DNA of 34,372 nt. Source: Microbacteriaceae bacterium. Lineage in GTDB: Bacteria; Actinomycetota; Actinomycetes; Actinomycetales; Microbacteriaceae. The notes beneath the pieces were generated by a model, which was given only the letters and a program-made list of their open reading frames with translations, was not told the origin of the DNA and ran no database searches. Within the stretch, counting starts at the first letter, position 1; the number at the start of each line of letters is the position of its first letter. Made by a program: the position numbers and the translations under genes. Positions 8,456 to 16,002 of the stretch are shown piece after piece. The stretch is taken from the NCBI GenBank assembly GCA_012719255.1, contig JAAYAS010000272.1, positions 1 to 34,372 on the forward strand, read 5' to 3'.

Positions 8456-9135
8456 TGCTCGCCGCCGACTCGAAGTTCGACCGGATGGTCGACCTGCTGC
8501 CGCAGCTGCCCGAGCAGCTCGCGGTCACGCTCATGCTCGTCGCCGTCGCCATGCTCATCGGCGGCGCCCTCGGGCTCGTGCTCGGCGTCGCGCTCTACGC
8601 GACCCGCCCCGGCAACGTGCTCGAGCACCGCGGCGTCTACAACGTGCTCAACGTGCTCGTGAACTTCTTCCGGCCGATCCCGTTCATCATCCTGCTCGCG
8701 GCGCTGCAGCCGTTCGCGCGGGCGACGATCGGCGTCGGCATCGGCGAGCCGATGGCGATGTTCGCGATGACGTTCGCCGCGACCTTCGGCATCTCCCGGC
8801 TCGTCGAGCAGAACCTCGTCACGGTGCCGCCGGGCGTCGTCGAGGCGGCGCGCGCCTCGGGAGCGGGCCGGCTGCGCACGCTGCTCACGGTGGTCATCCC
8901 CGAGGGCCTCGGCCCGCTCATCCTCGGCTACACGTTCGCGTTCATCGCGGTCGTCGACATGTCGGCGATGGCCGGCGTCGTCGGCGGCACGGGCCTCGGA
9001 AACTTCGCGCTGCAGTACGGTTACCGCCAGTTCAACCCGTGGGTGACCTGGTCGGCGGTCGTCGTCATCGTGATCGTCGTGCAGCTCGTGCAGTTCCTCG
9101 GCAACTGGCTCGCGCGCCGCGTCATGCGCCGCTGA
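8455..9135 (+). CDS. metI: Methionine ABC transporter permease
   Basis: A 226-residue inner-membrane subunit of the methionine importer, the usual MetI length. About five hydrophobic segments are visible, starting with LAVTLMLVAVAMLIGGALGLVL. The conserved cytoplasmic coupling loop that docks on MetN reads VEAARASGAGRLRTLL, followed by PEGLGPLILGYTF. The ATG overlaps the last base of the metN stop (TGATG), and GGAGGT lies 8 bases upstream inside metN, so translation is coupled. The last gene of the importer set; the 147 bases after it hold a possible -10 box for the Nudix gene and no terminator that I can see. Confidence 0.95.
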   Translation: MLAADSKFDRMVDLLPQLPEQLAVTLMLVAVAMLIGGALGLVLGVALYATRPGNVLEHRGVYNVLNVLVNFFRPIPFIILLAALQPFARATIGVGIGEPMAMFAMTFAATFGISRLVEQNLVTVPPGVVEAARASGAGRLRTLLTVVIPEGLGPLILGYTFAFIAVVDMSAMAGVVGGTGLGNFALQYGYRQFNPWVTWSAVVVIVIVVQLVQFLGNWLARRVMRR

Positions 9136-9191
9136 CCGGCCGGATGCGGCGGGCGCGGCCGCGGTTCAGCGCTCGCACCGGAGCGCGCCCC

Positions 9192-9197
9192 TAGACT
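9192..9197 (+). promoter_or_regulatory. Candidate -10 box upstream of the Nudix gene
   Basis: TAGACT fits the actinobacterial TANNNT pattern and lies 85 bases before the Nudix ATG. No good -35 box is found at 16-19 bases, so this is tentative. Confidence 0.3.
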
Positions 9198-9282
9198 CGG
9201 GTACGACCCGGTCGCGCTTCGCCGCCGCCGGGTCGATCCCCATCCGCCGGCGTCCGCGCCCCGACACGAGGAGCAGCTCTCG

Positions 9283-9750
9283 ATGCGATTCCGTGTCGGC
9301 GCCTACGGCGTGATCGTGCGCGACAAGCAGATCCTGCTCGCGCACTGGAACTCGCGGGGCCGCTCGGGATGGACGCTGCCGGGCGGCGGCGTCGAGCCGG
9401 GGGAGGACCCGTACGACGCCGCGATCCGCGAGATCCACGAGGAGACCGGCTACGAGGCCGAGATCCACACCCTCCTCGGCGTCGACTCGATCATCGTCAA
9501 CGCGAACAACCGCCGCCGCAAGGGCCGCCCGCCCGAGACGCCGCTGCAGAACGTGCGCATCGTCTACCAGGCGGCGATCACCGGCGGCGAGCTGCGCGCC
9601 GAGCTCGACGGCACGACCGACGAGGCCCGCTGGTTCGACCTCTCCGAGGTGAAGTCGCTGCGCACCGTCTCGCTCGTCGGCGTGGCGATGCGGCTCTACT
9701 ACGAGCGCCCGCGCTCCGGGCACCTCGAGAACCTCAAGAAGAAGCGCTGA
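9283..9750 (+). CDS. Nudix hydrolase
   Basis: A 155-residue Nudix-fold pyrophosphohydrolase, which cleaves a nucleoside diphosphate linked to another group using divalent metal. The Nudix box (G-x5-E-x7-REUxEExGU) is complete at residues 35-57: Gly35, Glu41, then REIHEETGY at 49-57. The protein is one compact domain ending in a basic tail (NLKKKR). The start ATG has GAGGAG upstream. The substrate cannot be assigned: MutT-like, ADP-ribose and RNA-cap-like activities share this motif. It stands alone, separated from metI by 147 bases and closed by a strong hairpin. Confidence 0.92.
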   Translation: MRFRVGAYGVIVRDKQILLAHWNSRGRSGWTLPGGGVEPGEDPYDAAIREIHEETGYEAEIHTLLGVDSIIVNANNRRRKGRPPETPLQNVRIVYQAAITGGELRAELDGTTDEARWFDLSEVKSLRTVSLVGVAMRLYYERPRSGHLENLKKKR

Positions 9751-9837
9751 GCGCCCCGCCGACGGTGCGCGTGCGGCGCCTCCCCGCGCCCGCCCCGCAT
9801 CCGGCCGCCGCGCATCCGGCCGCCCGGATGCGGGCAC

Positions 9838-9873
9838 GACGAAGGCGCCGCTCTCGCGAGCGGCGCCTTCGTC
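9838..9873. terminator. Bidirectional terminator between Nudix gene and membrane protein
   Basis: A 16-bp perfect hairpin: GACGAAGGCGCCGCTC at 9838-9853 pairs with 9858-9873 across a TCGC loop. It lies between convergent genes (stops at 9750 and 9896) and could end both transcripts. A weaker GC-rich inverted repeat, around 9813-9832, sits just before it. Confidence 0.8.
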
Positions 9874-9895
9874 AGCGACGCGGGTGGCCCGGAGG

Positions 9896-10504
9896 TCAGA
9901 CCGTCTTGGGCGTGGTGACCGTCTCGACGGGGGCGTCGAGCTCCTCGTCGGCGATCCACAGGTCGTCGTCGGCGCGGAAGGTCTGCCACAGGGCGTAGCC
10001 GACCGCGGCGATCGCGGCGACGCCGGCGCCGATGAGGAACCAGCCGCCGACACCGGGGCCGCGGCGCTTCGGGGGCGTCGGGTCGAACTTCTTCTGCAGC
10101 TCGGCGAACTTCTTCGAGGCGTCCTTCGACAGGCCCTCGGCGCGGCCCTGCACCGAGCGCAGGGCGTCGCGGTTCTGGTCGGCGAGCTCGCGCACGGCGC
10201 CGGCCACGCTGCCGCCGGCGGCGACGATCGCGGGGATGACGTTCTTGCTGAGCCCCTTCTCGGCGCTCACCAGTGCGCGGCGGCCGCTCTCGACGCCGCC
10301 CTCGAAGGCGGGCAGCACGTTGCGCTCGTAGGCCTTGCGGATGGGCGGGACGATCTCGGCCTCGGCGTAGTCGCGGGCGCTCTCGCCGGCGCGCGCCGCG
10401 ATCTCGCGGGCGTGCTCGAGCACCGCCTGCTGCTCGCCCCAGAGGCGATCGGCGTCGCGGCGAAGTCGGTTGATCTTGCGCTTCTGCTTGCGGGTCAGGG
10501 CCAT
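9896..10504 (-). CDS. Single-pass membrane protein of unknown function
   Basis: A 202-residue protein that I cannot assign to a named family. It begins with a very basic stretch (MALTRKQKRKINRLRR), followed by about 120 residues of Ala/Glu/Arg-rich helix likely to form coiled coil or amphipathic structure (around EIAARAGESARDYAEAEIVPP and GRAEGLSKDASKKFAEL). A PTPPKRRGPG linker leads to one transmembrane helix at about residues 148-172 (GGWFLIGAGVAAIAAVGYALW), and a short acidic C-terminal end follows. The start ATG at 10502-10504 is clear: GGAGGT lies 5 bases upstream. It is divergent from the cyclophilin gene with a 106-base shared upstream region. A role in the envelope is only inference from topology. 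Confidence 0.75.
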   Translation of the reverse strand: MALTRKQKRKINRLRRDADRLWGEQQAVLEHAREIAARAGESARDYAEAEIVPPIRKAYERNVLPAFEGGVESGRRALVSAEKGLSKNVIPAIVAAGGSVAGAVRELADQNRDALRSVQGRAEGLSKDASKKFAELQKKFDPTPPKRRGPGVGGWFLIGAGVAAIAAVGYALWQTFRADDDLWIADEELDAPVETVTTPKTV

Positions 10505-10610
10505 CGCTACCTCCGTGATGGGTTTGTGGTCGCTCTGGGCCAATCGTCGCACGGCCCATCCGGGATGAAGCTGAATCGCGGATGCGCGGGCACGTGGAAG
10601 AATCGCAGGC

Positions 10611-11156
10611 ATGACTCTCACCACCGCCGTCATGACGCTCCGCACGAACAAGGGCGACATCAAGCTCAACCTCTTCGGCCACCACGCGCCGAACACCGTC
10701 AAGGTCATCACCGGCCTCGCCACCGGCGACCTCGAGTGGGTCGACCCCGCCACCGGCGAGAAGAAGCAGGGCACCCCGTTCTACGAGGGCGTGATCTTCC
10801 ACCGCATCATCGCCGACTTCATGCTCCAGGGCGGCGACCGCACCGGCACCGGCACCGGCGGCCCGGGCTTCACCTTCGACGACGAGATCCACCCCGAACT
10901 CGACTTCAACGAGCCCTACAAGCTCGCGATGGCGAACGCCGGCCGCCAGCTCGGCCGCGGCACCAACGGCTCGCAGTTCTTCATCACCACCGCGCCGACG
11001 CAGTGGCTGCAGGGCAAGCACACGATCTTCGGCGAGGTCGCCGACGACGAGTCGAAGCGCGTCGTCGACGCGATCGAGCAGGTCGAGAAGGACGCCCGCG
11101 ACCGTCCCCTCGACGACGTCGTCATCGAGTCGGTCACCGTCGAGCAGGTCGGCTGA
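10611..11156 (+). CDS. ppiA: Peptidyl-prolyl cis-trans isomerase, cyclophilin type
   Basis: A 181-residue cytoplasmic cyclophilin that catalyses proline isomerisation during protein folding. The catalytic-site signature is intact: FHRIIADFMLQGGD (around residues 63-76, with the catalytic Arg in FHR), then GTGTGGPGF, LAMANAG, NGSQFFIT and the ligand-binding W-x-x-GKHTIFGEV, where the tryptophan is the residue linked to cyclosporin binding. No signal peptide is present. The gene occupies the same relative position as ppiA of Mycobacterium tuberculosis (Rv0009). The ATG has no Shine-Dalgarno sequence, and AAGAAT lies 7 bases upstream, so leaderless translation is possible. The rhomboid gene begins 25 bases downstream on the same strand. 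Confidence 0.95.
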   Translation: MTLTTAVMTLRTNKGDIKLNLFGHHAPNTVKVITGLATGDLEWVDPATGEKKQGTPFYEGVIFHRIIADFMLQGGDRTGTGTGGPGFTFDDEIHPELDFNEPYKLAMANAGRQLGRGTNGSQFFITTAPTQWLQGKHTIFGEVADDESKRVVDAIEQVEKDARDRPLDDVVIESVTVEQVG

Positions 11157-11181
11157 CCCGCTCGACCCGACCGACCGCCAG

Positions 11182-12048
11182 ATGACGCATCGCGACGACG
11201 CCGCACCGAAGGACCCCGCCTCCGGCCGCTCCGACGACCACTGCTACCGGCATCCCGATCGCACGAGCTACGTGCTTTGCCAGCGATGCGCCCGCACCGT
11301 CTGCGGCGACTGCCAGACGCAGGCGCCCGTCGGCGTCATCTGCCCCGAATGCATGGCCGCCGATCGCCGCACCGCTCCGAAGGTGCGGCGATCGCGGTTC
11401 GGGGCCGACGCCCCGGTCGTCACCTATGGGCTGATGGCCGTGATCGGCGTCGTCTACCTCGCCCAGTTCGTCACCCAGCGGCTCGGCTTCCCGATCCTCG
11501 ACGCGCTCGGCATCTACACCTCGGGCTACACCGACCTGCAGCACGGCGTCTACGAGCCGTGGCGGATGCTCACCTCGGCGCTGCTCCACGGCTCGTGGTG
11601 GCACGTCGCGATGAACGCGCTGACGATCTGGATCTTCGGCCGCGCCCTCGAGCCGGCGATCGGCCGGCTCCGCTTCATCCTGCTGCTCATCGCCTCGGCG
11701 CTCGGCGGCTCGTTCGCCGTGGCGCTGCTCGCCCCGAACGTCTGGGTGCTCGGCGCCTCGGGCGCCGCGTTCGGCCTCATCGGCGCCTGGTTCGTCGTGC
11801 TGCGCACGATGCGCGCCGATGTCACGCCGATGATCGTGCTCATCGGCATCAACGTCGTCATGGCCTTCGTCAACCCGATGATCTCGTGGGAGGCGCACCT
11901 CGGCGGCGCGCTCGTCGGCGCCGCGAGCATGGCGCTCATGGTGCGCGATCAGCGGCGCGCGCTGAAGTCGCGTGCCGCGGTCTGGGGCATGATCGCGATC
12001 GCGGTCGCCTGCGTGGTGCTCGCGAGCGTCGTCGGCGCGCTGCGCTGA
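11182..12048 (+). CDS. Rhomboid family intramembrane serine protease
   Basis: A 288-residue membrane protease that cleaves transmembrane segments within the bilayer. The N-terminal 55 residues carry a B-box-like zinc-binding pattern (CYRHP, CQRC, CGDCQ, CPEC), common in actinobacterial rhomboids. The membrane domain follows from about residue 75 with at least six hydrophobic helices. The catalytic serine is Ser193 in GASGAAFG, the catalytic histidine is His239 in EAHLGG, and the oxyanion-side HxxxN is in HVAMNALTIW. The ATG lies 25 bases after ppiA, so the two are probably cotranscribed. Substrates are unknown. Confidence 0.93.
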   Translation: MTHRDDAAPKDPASGRSDDHCYRHPDRTSYVLCQRCARTVCGDCQTQAPVGVICPECMAADRRTAPKVRRSRFGADAPVVTYGLMAVIGVVYLAQFVTQRLGFPILDALGIYTSGYTDLQHGVYEPWRMLTSALLHGSWWHVAMNALTIWIFGRALEPAIGRLRFILLLIASALGGSFAVALLAPNVWVLGASGAAFGLIGAWFVVLRTMRADVTPMIVLIGINVVMAFVNPMISWEAHLGGALVGAASMALMVRDQRRALKSRAAVWGMIAIAVACVVLASVVGALR

Positions 12049-12109
12049 GCGGGCGGCGCTCAGCGCGACAGCGGGGCGGACGCCGCCCGCGGACGGCCTC
12101 CCGTGGAAG

Positions 12110-12130
12110 TTATCCACAGGGTTGTTCACA
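12110..12130 (+). promoter_or_regulatory. DnaA-box pair
   Basis: TTATCCACA at 12110-12118 is a perfect consensus DnaA box. TTGTTCACA at 12122-12130, in the same orientation and 12 bases on, differs by one base from the high-GC actinobacterial variant TTGTCCACA. They lie in the 138-base gap between the convergent rhomboid and crgA genes, so they need not be promoter elements. Confidence 0.7.
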
Positions 12131-12144
12131 GGTGTGAGCGAATT

Positions 12145-12154
12145 ACACCGGTGT
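12145..12154. other. Palindrome next to the DnaA boxes
   Basis: ACACCGGTGT is a perfect 10-bp palindrome, extending to a 16-bp imperfect dyad with one mismatched pair. It starts 15 bases after the second DnaA-like box. It may be a protein-binding dyad that works with the boxes, which is inference. Confidence 0.4.
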
Positions 12155-12186
12155 GATTCGGGGGATTCGCGGCCCGGGACGGGCCG

Positions 12187-12852
12187 CTATTTCCAGTTCG
12201 TCATCATCAGGAACCCGACCATCGCGATGCCGATGCCGACGAGCAGGTTCCAGTCGCCGAGGGGCGTCGGGGCGCGACCGCTCGACAGGTAGTAGACGAG
12301 GATCCAGACGAGCCCGAGCAGCAGGAAGCCGAACATCAGCGGCTTGAACCACACCGGGTTGAGGTCGTCGCGCACCTTCGCGCCGCGCTTCGACGACGAC
12401 GAGTAGCGCAGCTGCTCCTTCGTCATCGACGCCGGGTCGTTCTTGCCCTTCTTGCCCGGCTTCGAGGTCTCCTGCCCGCGGGCCTTCGCCGCGATCTCCT
12501 TCGAGCGCTCGATGCGCGCGCGCTCCGCGGCGCGCCGCTCGGCGGCGGAGAGCTTCTTGCCCTTGCCCTTGCCCTTGCCGTCGGCGCGGTCGGCCTTCGC
12601 GGCGTCCTTCTTGCCGCGCTTCGTCGCGCCCTTCGCGGATGCGGCGGGTGCGACGTCGGCGTCGTCCTCGGCCGCGTCGTCGTTCTCGGGCTCCGGGTCG
12701 ACGTCGTCGAGGTCGTCGGCGGTGGCGGGGCCGTCGGCGTCGGGCGCCGCGTCCTCCGGGGTCTCGTCGAGCTCGGCGCCGGCGTCGACGACGAGGTCGT
12801 CACCCGCCTCGGAATCGTCGGCGGCGTCGTGGATCGGGGACTGCTTGGGCAT
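12187..12852 (-). CDS. crgA: Cell division protein CrgA with long N-terminal extension
   Basis: The C-terminal 80 or so residues are a typical CrgA: SSKRGAKVRDDLNPVWFKPLM, a first transmembrane helix (FGFLLLGLVWILVYYL), the short loop SSGRAPTPLGDWN, and a second helix ending in MMTNWK. CrgA helps place the division septum and in mycobacteria binds FtsZ, FtsI and CwsA. Ordinary CrgA proteins are about 85-95 residues, whereas this frame has 221. The extra 140 residues split into an acidic half (about residues 10-70, Asp/Glu/Ala) and a basic half (about 72-140, KGKGKGKK followed by an Ala/Arg/Glu helix). The ATG at 12850-12852 has no ribosome-binding site; an internal ATG at MTKEQLRY would give a standard-length protein, so the extension needs experimental support. 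Confidence 0.88.
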   Translation of the reverse strand: MPKQSPIHDAADDSEAGDDLVVDAGAELDETPEDAAPDADGPATADDLDDVDPEPENDDAAEDDADVAPAASAKGATKRGKKDAAKADRADGKGKGKGKKLSAAERRAAERARIERSKEIAAKARGQETSKPGKKGKNDPASMTKEQLRYSSSSKRGAKVRDDLNPVWFKPLMFGFLLLGLVWILVYYLSSGRAPTPLGDWNLLVGIGIAMVGFLMMTNWK

Positions 12853-12871
12853 GCGCGACAGTCTACCGACC

Positions 12872-12877
12872 TACAAT
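12872..12877 (+). promoter_or_regulatory. -10 box of a probable leaderless sortase mRNA
   Basis: TACAAT is close to the TATAAT consensus and ends 7 bases before the ATG at 12885, so the mRNA would begin at the start codon itself. This is why 12885 is preferred to the ATG at 12876, which lies inside the box. A -35 box at standard spacing is not evident. Confidence 0.5.
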
Positions 12878-12884
12878 GGCCGCC

Positions 12885-13685
12885 ATGACCTCAGCCAGGC
12901 ACGACCGCAACGGCCGCCGCCGACGCCGTTCAGCGGCCCCCCGCCGTCGGATCACCGTCTCCGGAGTGCTCGGCGAGCTCCTCGTGACGCTCGGCGTCAC
13001 GCTGCTGCTCTTCCTCGGATGGAAGTACTGGCTCAACGACATCATCACCGGGAACGAGGAGATCGCGGCGAGCACCCAGCTCAGCGAGCGGCTCGCCGAG
13101 GAGGCCGAGTCGGCCGATCCGGTCGAGGCCGACGAGCGCGGCGTGCCGATCCGACCGATCCCGCAGCAGACCGCGCAGGAGTTCGCGGTGATGTACGTGC
13201 CGGCCTTCGGCGACGACTGGTCGCGGCGCATCGCCGCCGACGTCGACCGCCCGGCCGTGCTCGACCAGTACTTCATCGGCGCCTACATGGACTCCGACCC
13301 GGTCGGCTCGGTCGGCAACTTCGTCGTGGCCGGCCACCGCATCGGCGCCGGCAGCCCGATGGGCCAGCAGCCCGATCTGCAGTTCGGCGACCGCGTCTAC
13401 ATCGAGACGGTCGACGGCTGGTACGTCTACGAGTACCGCTCGGCCGAGTACGTGCTGCCGAACGAGGTCTCGGTGCTCGCGCCGGTGCCCCGCCACCCCG
13501 AGCTGCCCGCATCCGAGCGCGTGATGGTGCTGCTCACCTGCAATCCGCTCTTCTCGGTCGACGAGCGGCTCATCACCTACACGACGCTCGTGGAGTTCGT
13601 GCCGCGCGCCGATGGACCGCCCGAGGAGATCGAGGCCGCCTTCGACGCCCGCAGCGACGGCCAGGACCATGGAGGGGATCTCTGA
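12885..13685 (+). CDS. Class E sortase
   Basis: A 266-residue membrane-anchored transpeptidase that joins surface proteins to the cell wall or pilin subunits to one another. A basic N-terminus (RNGRRRRR) precedes one transmembrane helix at about residues 28-48 (VLGELLVTLGVTLLLFLGW). The catalytic residues of the sortase beta-barrel are visible: His151 in AGHRIG, Cys219 in LLTCNP and Arg228 in DERLI. Position beside crgA and the pknB cluster is typical of actinobacterial class E enzymes, which usually prefer LAxTG signals. The only sorting signal in this window (the protein at 23640-25703) is LPTTG, so that pairing is uncertain. The stop overlaps the next ATG (TGATG). Confidence 0.92.
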   Translation: MTSARHDRNGRRRRRSAAPRRRITVSGVLGELLVTLGVTLLLFLGWKYWLNDIITGNEEIAASTQLSERLAEEAESADPVEADERGVPIRPIPQQTAQEFAVMYVPAFGDDWSRRIAADVDRPAVLDQYFIGAYMDSDPVGSVGNFVVAGHRIGAGSPMGQQPDLQFGDRVYIETVDGWYVYEYRSAEYVLPNEVSVLAPVPRHPELPASERVMVLLTCNPLFSVDERLITYTTLVEFVPRADGPPEEIEAAFDARSDGQDHGGDL

Positions 13686-13858
13686 TGTACGGAGCGCTCT
13701 GGCGCGTGCTGCCCGGCCCGTGGCCGGTCAAGCTGCTGATCCTGCTGGTGCTCATCGCGCTCGCGCTGTGGGCGATGGTCACCTGGCTGTTCCCCTGGAT
13801 CGACACCTTCCTGCCCGACCTGCTCCCCGAGGGCGACGTCACCATCTCCGAGACCTGA
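13685..13858 (+). CDS. Small membrane protein after the sortase
   Basis: A 57-residue protein with one hydrophobic helix (KLLILLVLIALALWAMVTWLF, about residues 16-36). The helix sits between an aromatic N-terminus (MYGALWRVLPGPWP) and a polar end (PDLLPEGDVTISET). The ATG overlaps the sortase stop by one base and has GGAGGGG upstream, so it is translationally coupled and likely to be real. Small membrane proteins occur at this place in other actinobacteria next to class E sortases; I know of no established function. A partner or accessory subunit of the sortase is inference from coupling. Confidence 0.75.
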   Translation: MYGALWRVLPGPWPVKLLILLVLIALALWAMVTWLFPWIDTFLPDLLPEGDVTISET

Positions 13859-14015
13859 CCGGCCGCGGCGCGGCCTCACCCCGGCGCACCGAGCACCGCC
13901 CCAGTGCACTGAGGAGCACCCCTGCGCCCATCGAAGCGCCGCACCACCAGCGCACTGAGCCTGGCGAAGCGCCCGGTTGCGCTGTCGAAGCGCCCGGCTG
14001 CGCAGCCCCTGCGGC
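13859..14015. repeat. Degenerate REP-like palindromic repeats
   Basis: The gap between the small membrane protein and pknB (stops converging) contains several diverged copies of a short palindromic repeat: ATCGAAGCGC near 13930, ACTGAGCCTGGCGAAGCGC near 13953, TGTCGAAGCGC near 13984 and GGCTCAGCC near 14010. The core resembles the CTGAGCCTGTCGAAG words found inside selA. No gene or clear terminator is seen. Confidence 0.55.
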
Positions 14016-15845
14016 TCAGCCCTGGTCGTCGACGTCGCCGGGGTCGCCCGGCGGCGGCGGTGCATCGGACGGCACCTCGACCCCGCCGTCGCCGCCGTCG
14101 CCCTCGCCCGGATCGGGCTCGTCGGGCGCCTCCTCGCCGGTGCAGAACGCGAGTCCCACCTGCGAGCGCTGGTCGACCTGCCCCGGGGGCACCGACATGT
14201 TCACGATCGGCTGGCCGTGCTCGGCGACGCAGGTGTCGTCGGGCTGGCGCACGACCATCAGGCCGAGACCGCCCACGATCTCCTCGGCGTCGGCGAGCGA
14301 CATGCCGCGGAGGTCGGGCAGCGTCACCTTGCCGTTCGACACGAACACGTCGACCGCCGAGTCCGGCGCCGCGGGCCGGCCGATCGCCGGGTTCGAGCGG
14401 ATCACCTCGCCGGCCGGCACCGACGGCGAGTCCTCGCTCGTCACGGTGCCGAGCCGCAGGCCCGCATCCTCGAGCGCCGCCTTCGCCTCGTCCTCCGACA
14501 TGCCCGCGATATCGGGCACCGCGATCGACGAGGGCCCCGCCGACACGGTCAGCGTCACCACGTGCTCGTGCGCGACCGAGGCGCCCGCGGGGGGATTCGT
14601 CGAGATCACCGCGTCGACCTCGACGTCCTCGCTCCGCTGCGTCTCGACCTTCCAGCGCAGGCCGACCTCCTCGATGTCGGAGATCGCCTCCTCGCGCTGC
14701 AGGCCGACCACATCGGGAACGCTCACGCTCGCATCCGGCAGCTGGCCCTCGTTCGAGATCAGCGACACCCACACGAGCACGCCCACGATCACCGCGGCGA
14801 CGAGCGCCGCCGCGCCCCAGATCCACATCGCCGGCGGACGGCGCTGCACCTCCGGCGCGCGGTCGTCGTCGGTGCGCATCGCGTTGAGCGCCGACTCGGT
14901 CGCGTCGACCGCGCTCGGCCCCGGGCCGAACAGCTCGGTCGGCGCCTCGGCCGCTCCCGCCGTGGCGAGCACACGGGTGTGCGCGGGCATCACGCCGTCG
15001 AACGCGGCCATGAGGTCGGCGCGGAACTCCGCCGCCGTCTGGTACCGGTCCTCGCGGCGCTTCGCGAGCGCGCGCTGCACCACCGCATCCAGGGCGGGCG
15101 ACACCGCCGGGTTCAGGCGGCTCGCCGGCACCGGCGGCTCGGTGACGTGCTGGTAGGCGACCGCCACGGCCGAATCGCCCATGAACGGCACCCGGCCGGT
15201 GAGCATCTCGTAGAGCACCACGCCCGCCGAGTAGAGGTCGCTGCGGCCGTCGACCGTCTCGCCGCGCGCCTGCTCGGGCGAGAAGTACGAGGCCGTGCCG
15301 AGGATCGCCGTCGTCTGCGCGATCGTGCCGGCCGTATCGGAGATCGCGCGCGCGATGCCGAAGTCGGTGACCTTCACCTCGTCGTCGCGGGTGATCATCA
15401 CGTTGCCGGGCTTGATGTCGCGGTGCACGACGCCCGCGCGGTGCGAGTACTCGAGCGAGGTGAGCAGGCCCGACATGTACTTCGCGATGCGCTCGTCGGA
15501 GAGCCGGCCCTCGCTCATCGCGTCGCGCAGCTGCACGCCGTCGATGAACTCCATGACGATGTACGGCACGATGACCTCGAAGCCGTCGTTGCGCACGAAC
15601 GTGTCCTCGCCGGCGTCGAACACGCGCACGATCGTCGGATGCGTCATGCGCGCGGCGGCCTGCGCCTCCTGCCGGAAGCGGGTGCGGAACTCGGCCTCGG
15701 TGGCGAGGTTCGTGTGGAGGAGCTTCACGGCGACCCGGCGCCCGAGCCGTTCGTCGGTCGCCGCGTACACCTCGGCCATCCCGCCGCGTCCGACGCGACG
15801 GCCGATGCTGTAGCGCCCGGCGAGGGTGCGCTCGCCCTGGATCAC
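14016..15845 (-). CDS. pknB: Serine/threonine protein kinase with PASTA domains
   Basis: A 609-residue membrane kinase that senses muropeptides or lipid II and phosphorylates cell-wall and division proteins. The kinase domain spans about residues 10-275: glycine loop VGRGGMAEV (18-26), ATP-binding Lys41 in VAVKLL, catalytic HRDIKPGN, DFG, and an activation loop with threonines before SPEQARG. One transmembrane helix follows (MWIWGAAALVAAVIVGVLVW), then three PASTA repeats starting at SVPDVVG, AVPDIAG and LPDLRG. The last repeat holds two cysteines that could form a disulphide, and a Pro/Asp/Gly-rich tail ends the protein. Mycobacterial PknB has four PASTA repeats. GTG at 15843-15845 is chosen as start because GAAGGAG lies 9 bases upstream. 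It is last in the pknA/pbpA/rodA cluster but separated from pknA by 157 bases. Confidence 0.95.
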   Translation of the reverse strand: MIQGERTLAGRYSIGRRVGRGGMAEVYAATDERLGRRVAVKLLHTNLATEAEFRTRFRQEAQAAARMTHPTIVRVFDAGEDTFVRNDGFEVIVPYIVMEFIDGVQLRDAMSEGRLSDERIAKYMSGLLTSLEYSHRAGVVHRDIKPGNVMITRDDEVKVTDFGIARAISDTAGTIAQTTAILGTASYFSPEQARGETVDGRSDLYSAGVVLYEMLTGRVPFMGDSAVAVAYQHVTEPPVPASRLNPAVSPALDAVVQRALAKRREDRYQTAAEFRADLMAAFDGVMPAHTRVLATAGAAEAPTELFGPGPSAVDATESALNAMRTDDDRAPEVQRRPPAMWIWGAAALVAAVIVGVLVWVSLISNEGQLPDASVSVPDVVGLQREEAISDIEEVGLRWKVETQRSEDVEVDAVISTNPPAGASVAHEHVVTLTVSAGPSSIAVPDIAGMSEDEAKAALEDAGLRLGTVTSEDSPSVPAGEVIRSNPAIGRPAAPDSAVDVFVSNGKVTLPDLRGMSLADAEEIVGGLGLMVVRQPDDTCVAEHGQPIVNMSVPPGQVDQRSQVGLAFCTGEEAPDEPDPGEGDGGDGGVEVPSDAPPPPGDPGDVDDQG

Positions 15846-15925
15846 GAGGCGGTCTCCTTCGATGTCGTTCCATCGCGCCGGCCGCGCGACCACTCCGGGT
15901 CGCCGCCGCACGCGCGTAAGCCCCT

Positions 15926-15931
15926 ATGGTA
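15926..15931 (-). promoter_or_regulatory. Candidate -10 box for pknB
   Basis: In the 157-base gap between pknA and pknB the minus strand reads TACCAT, 80 bases before the pknB GTG. The gap suggests that pknB can be transcribed separately. No convincing -35 box is present. The rest of the gap holds only short GC-rich inverted repeats. Confidence 0.3.
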
Positions 15932-16002
15932 ACGACCGTCGCACGAGGCGACATCCTTCCCGGGGCGGTACCGGCGTCGCCGGTGGTCGGGGATGCGGAG
16001 GA

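Noticed and set aside
12061..12186. Chromosomal origin oriC
   Set aside because: Only one perfect and one near DnaA box, no AT-rich unwinding stretch, and not between dnaA and dnaN. oriC is expected to the left of gyrA, outside the window.
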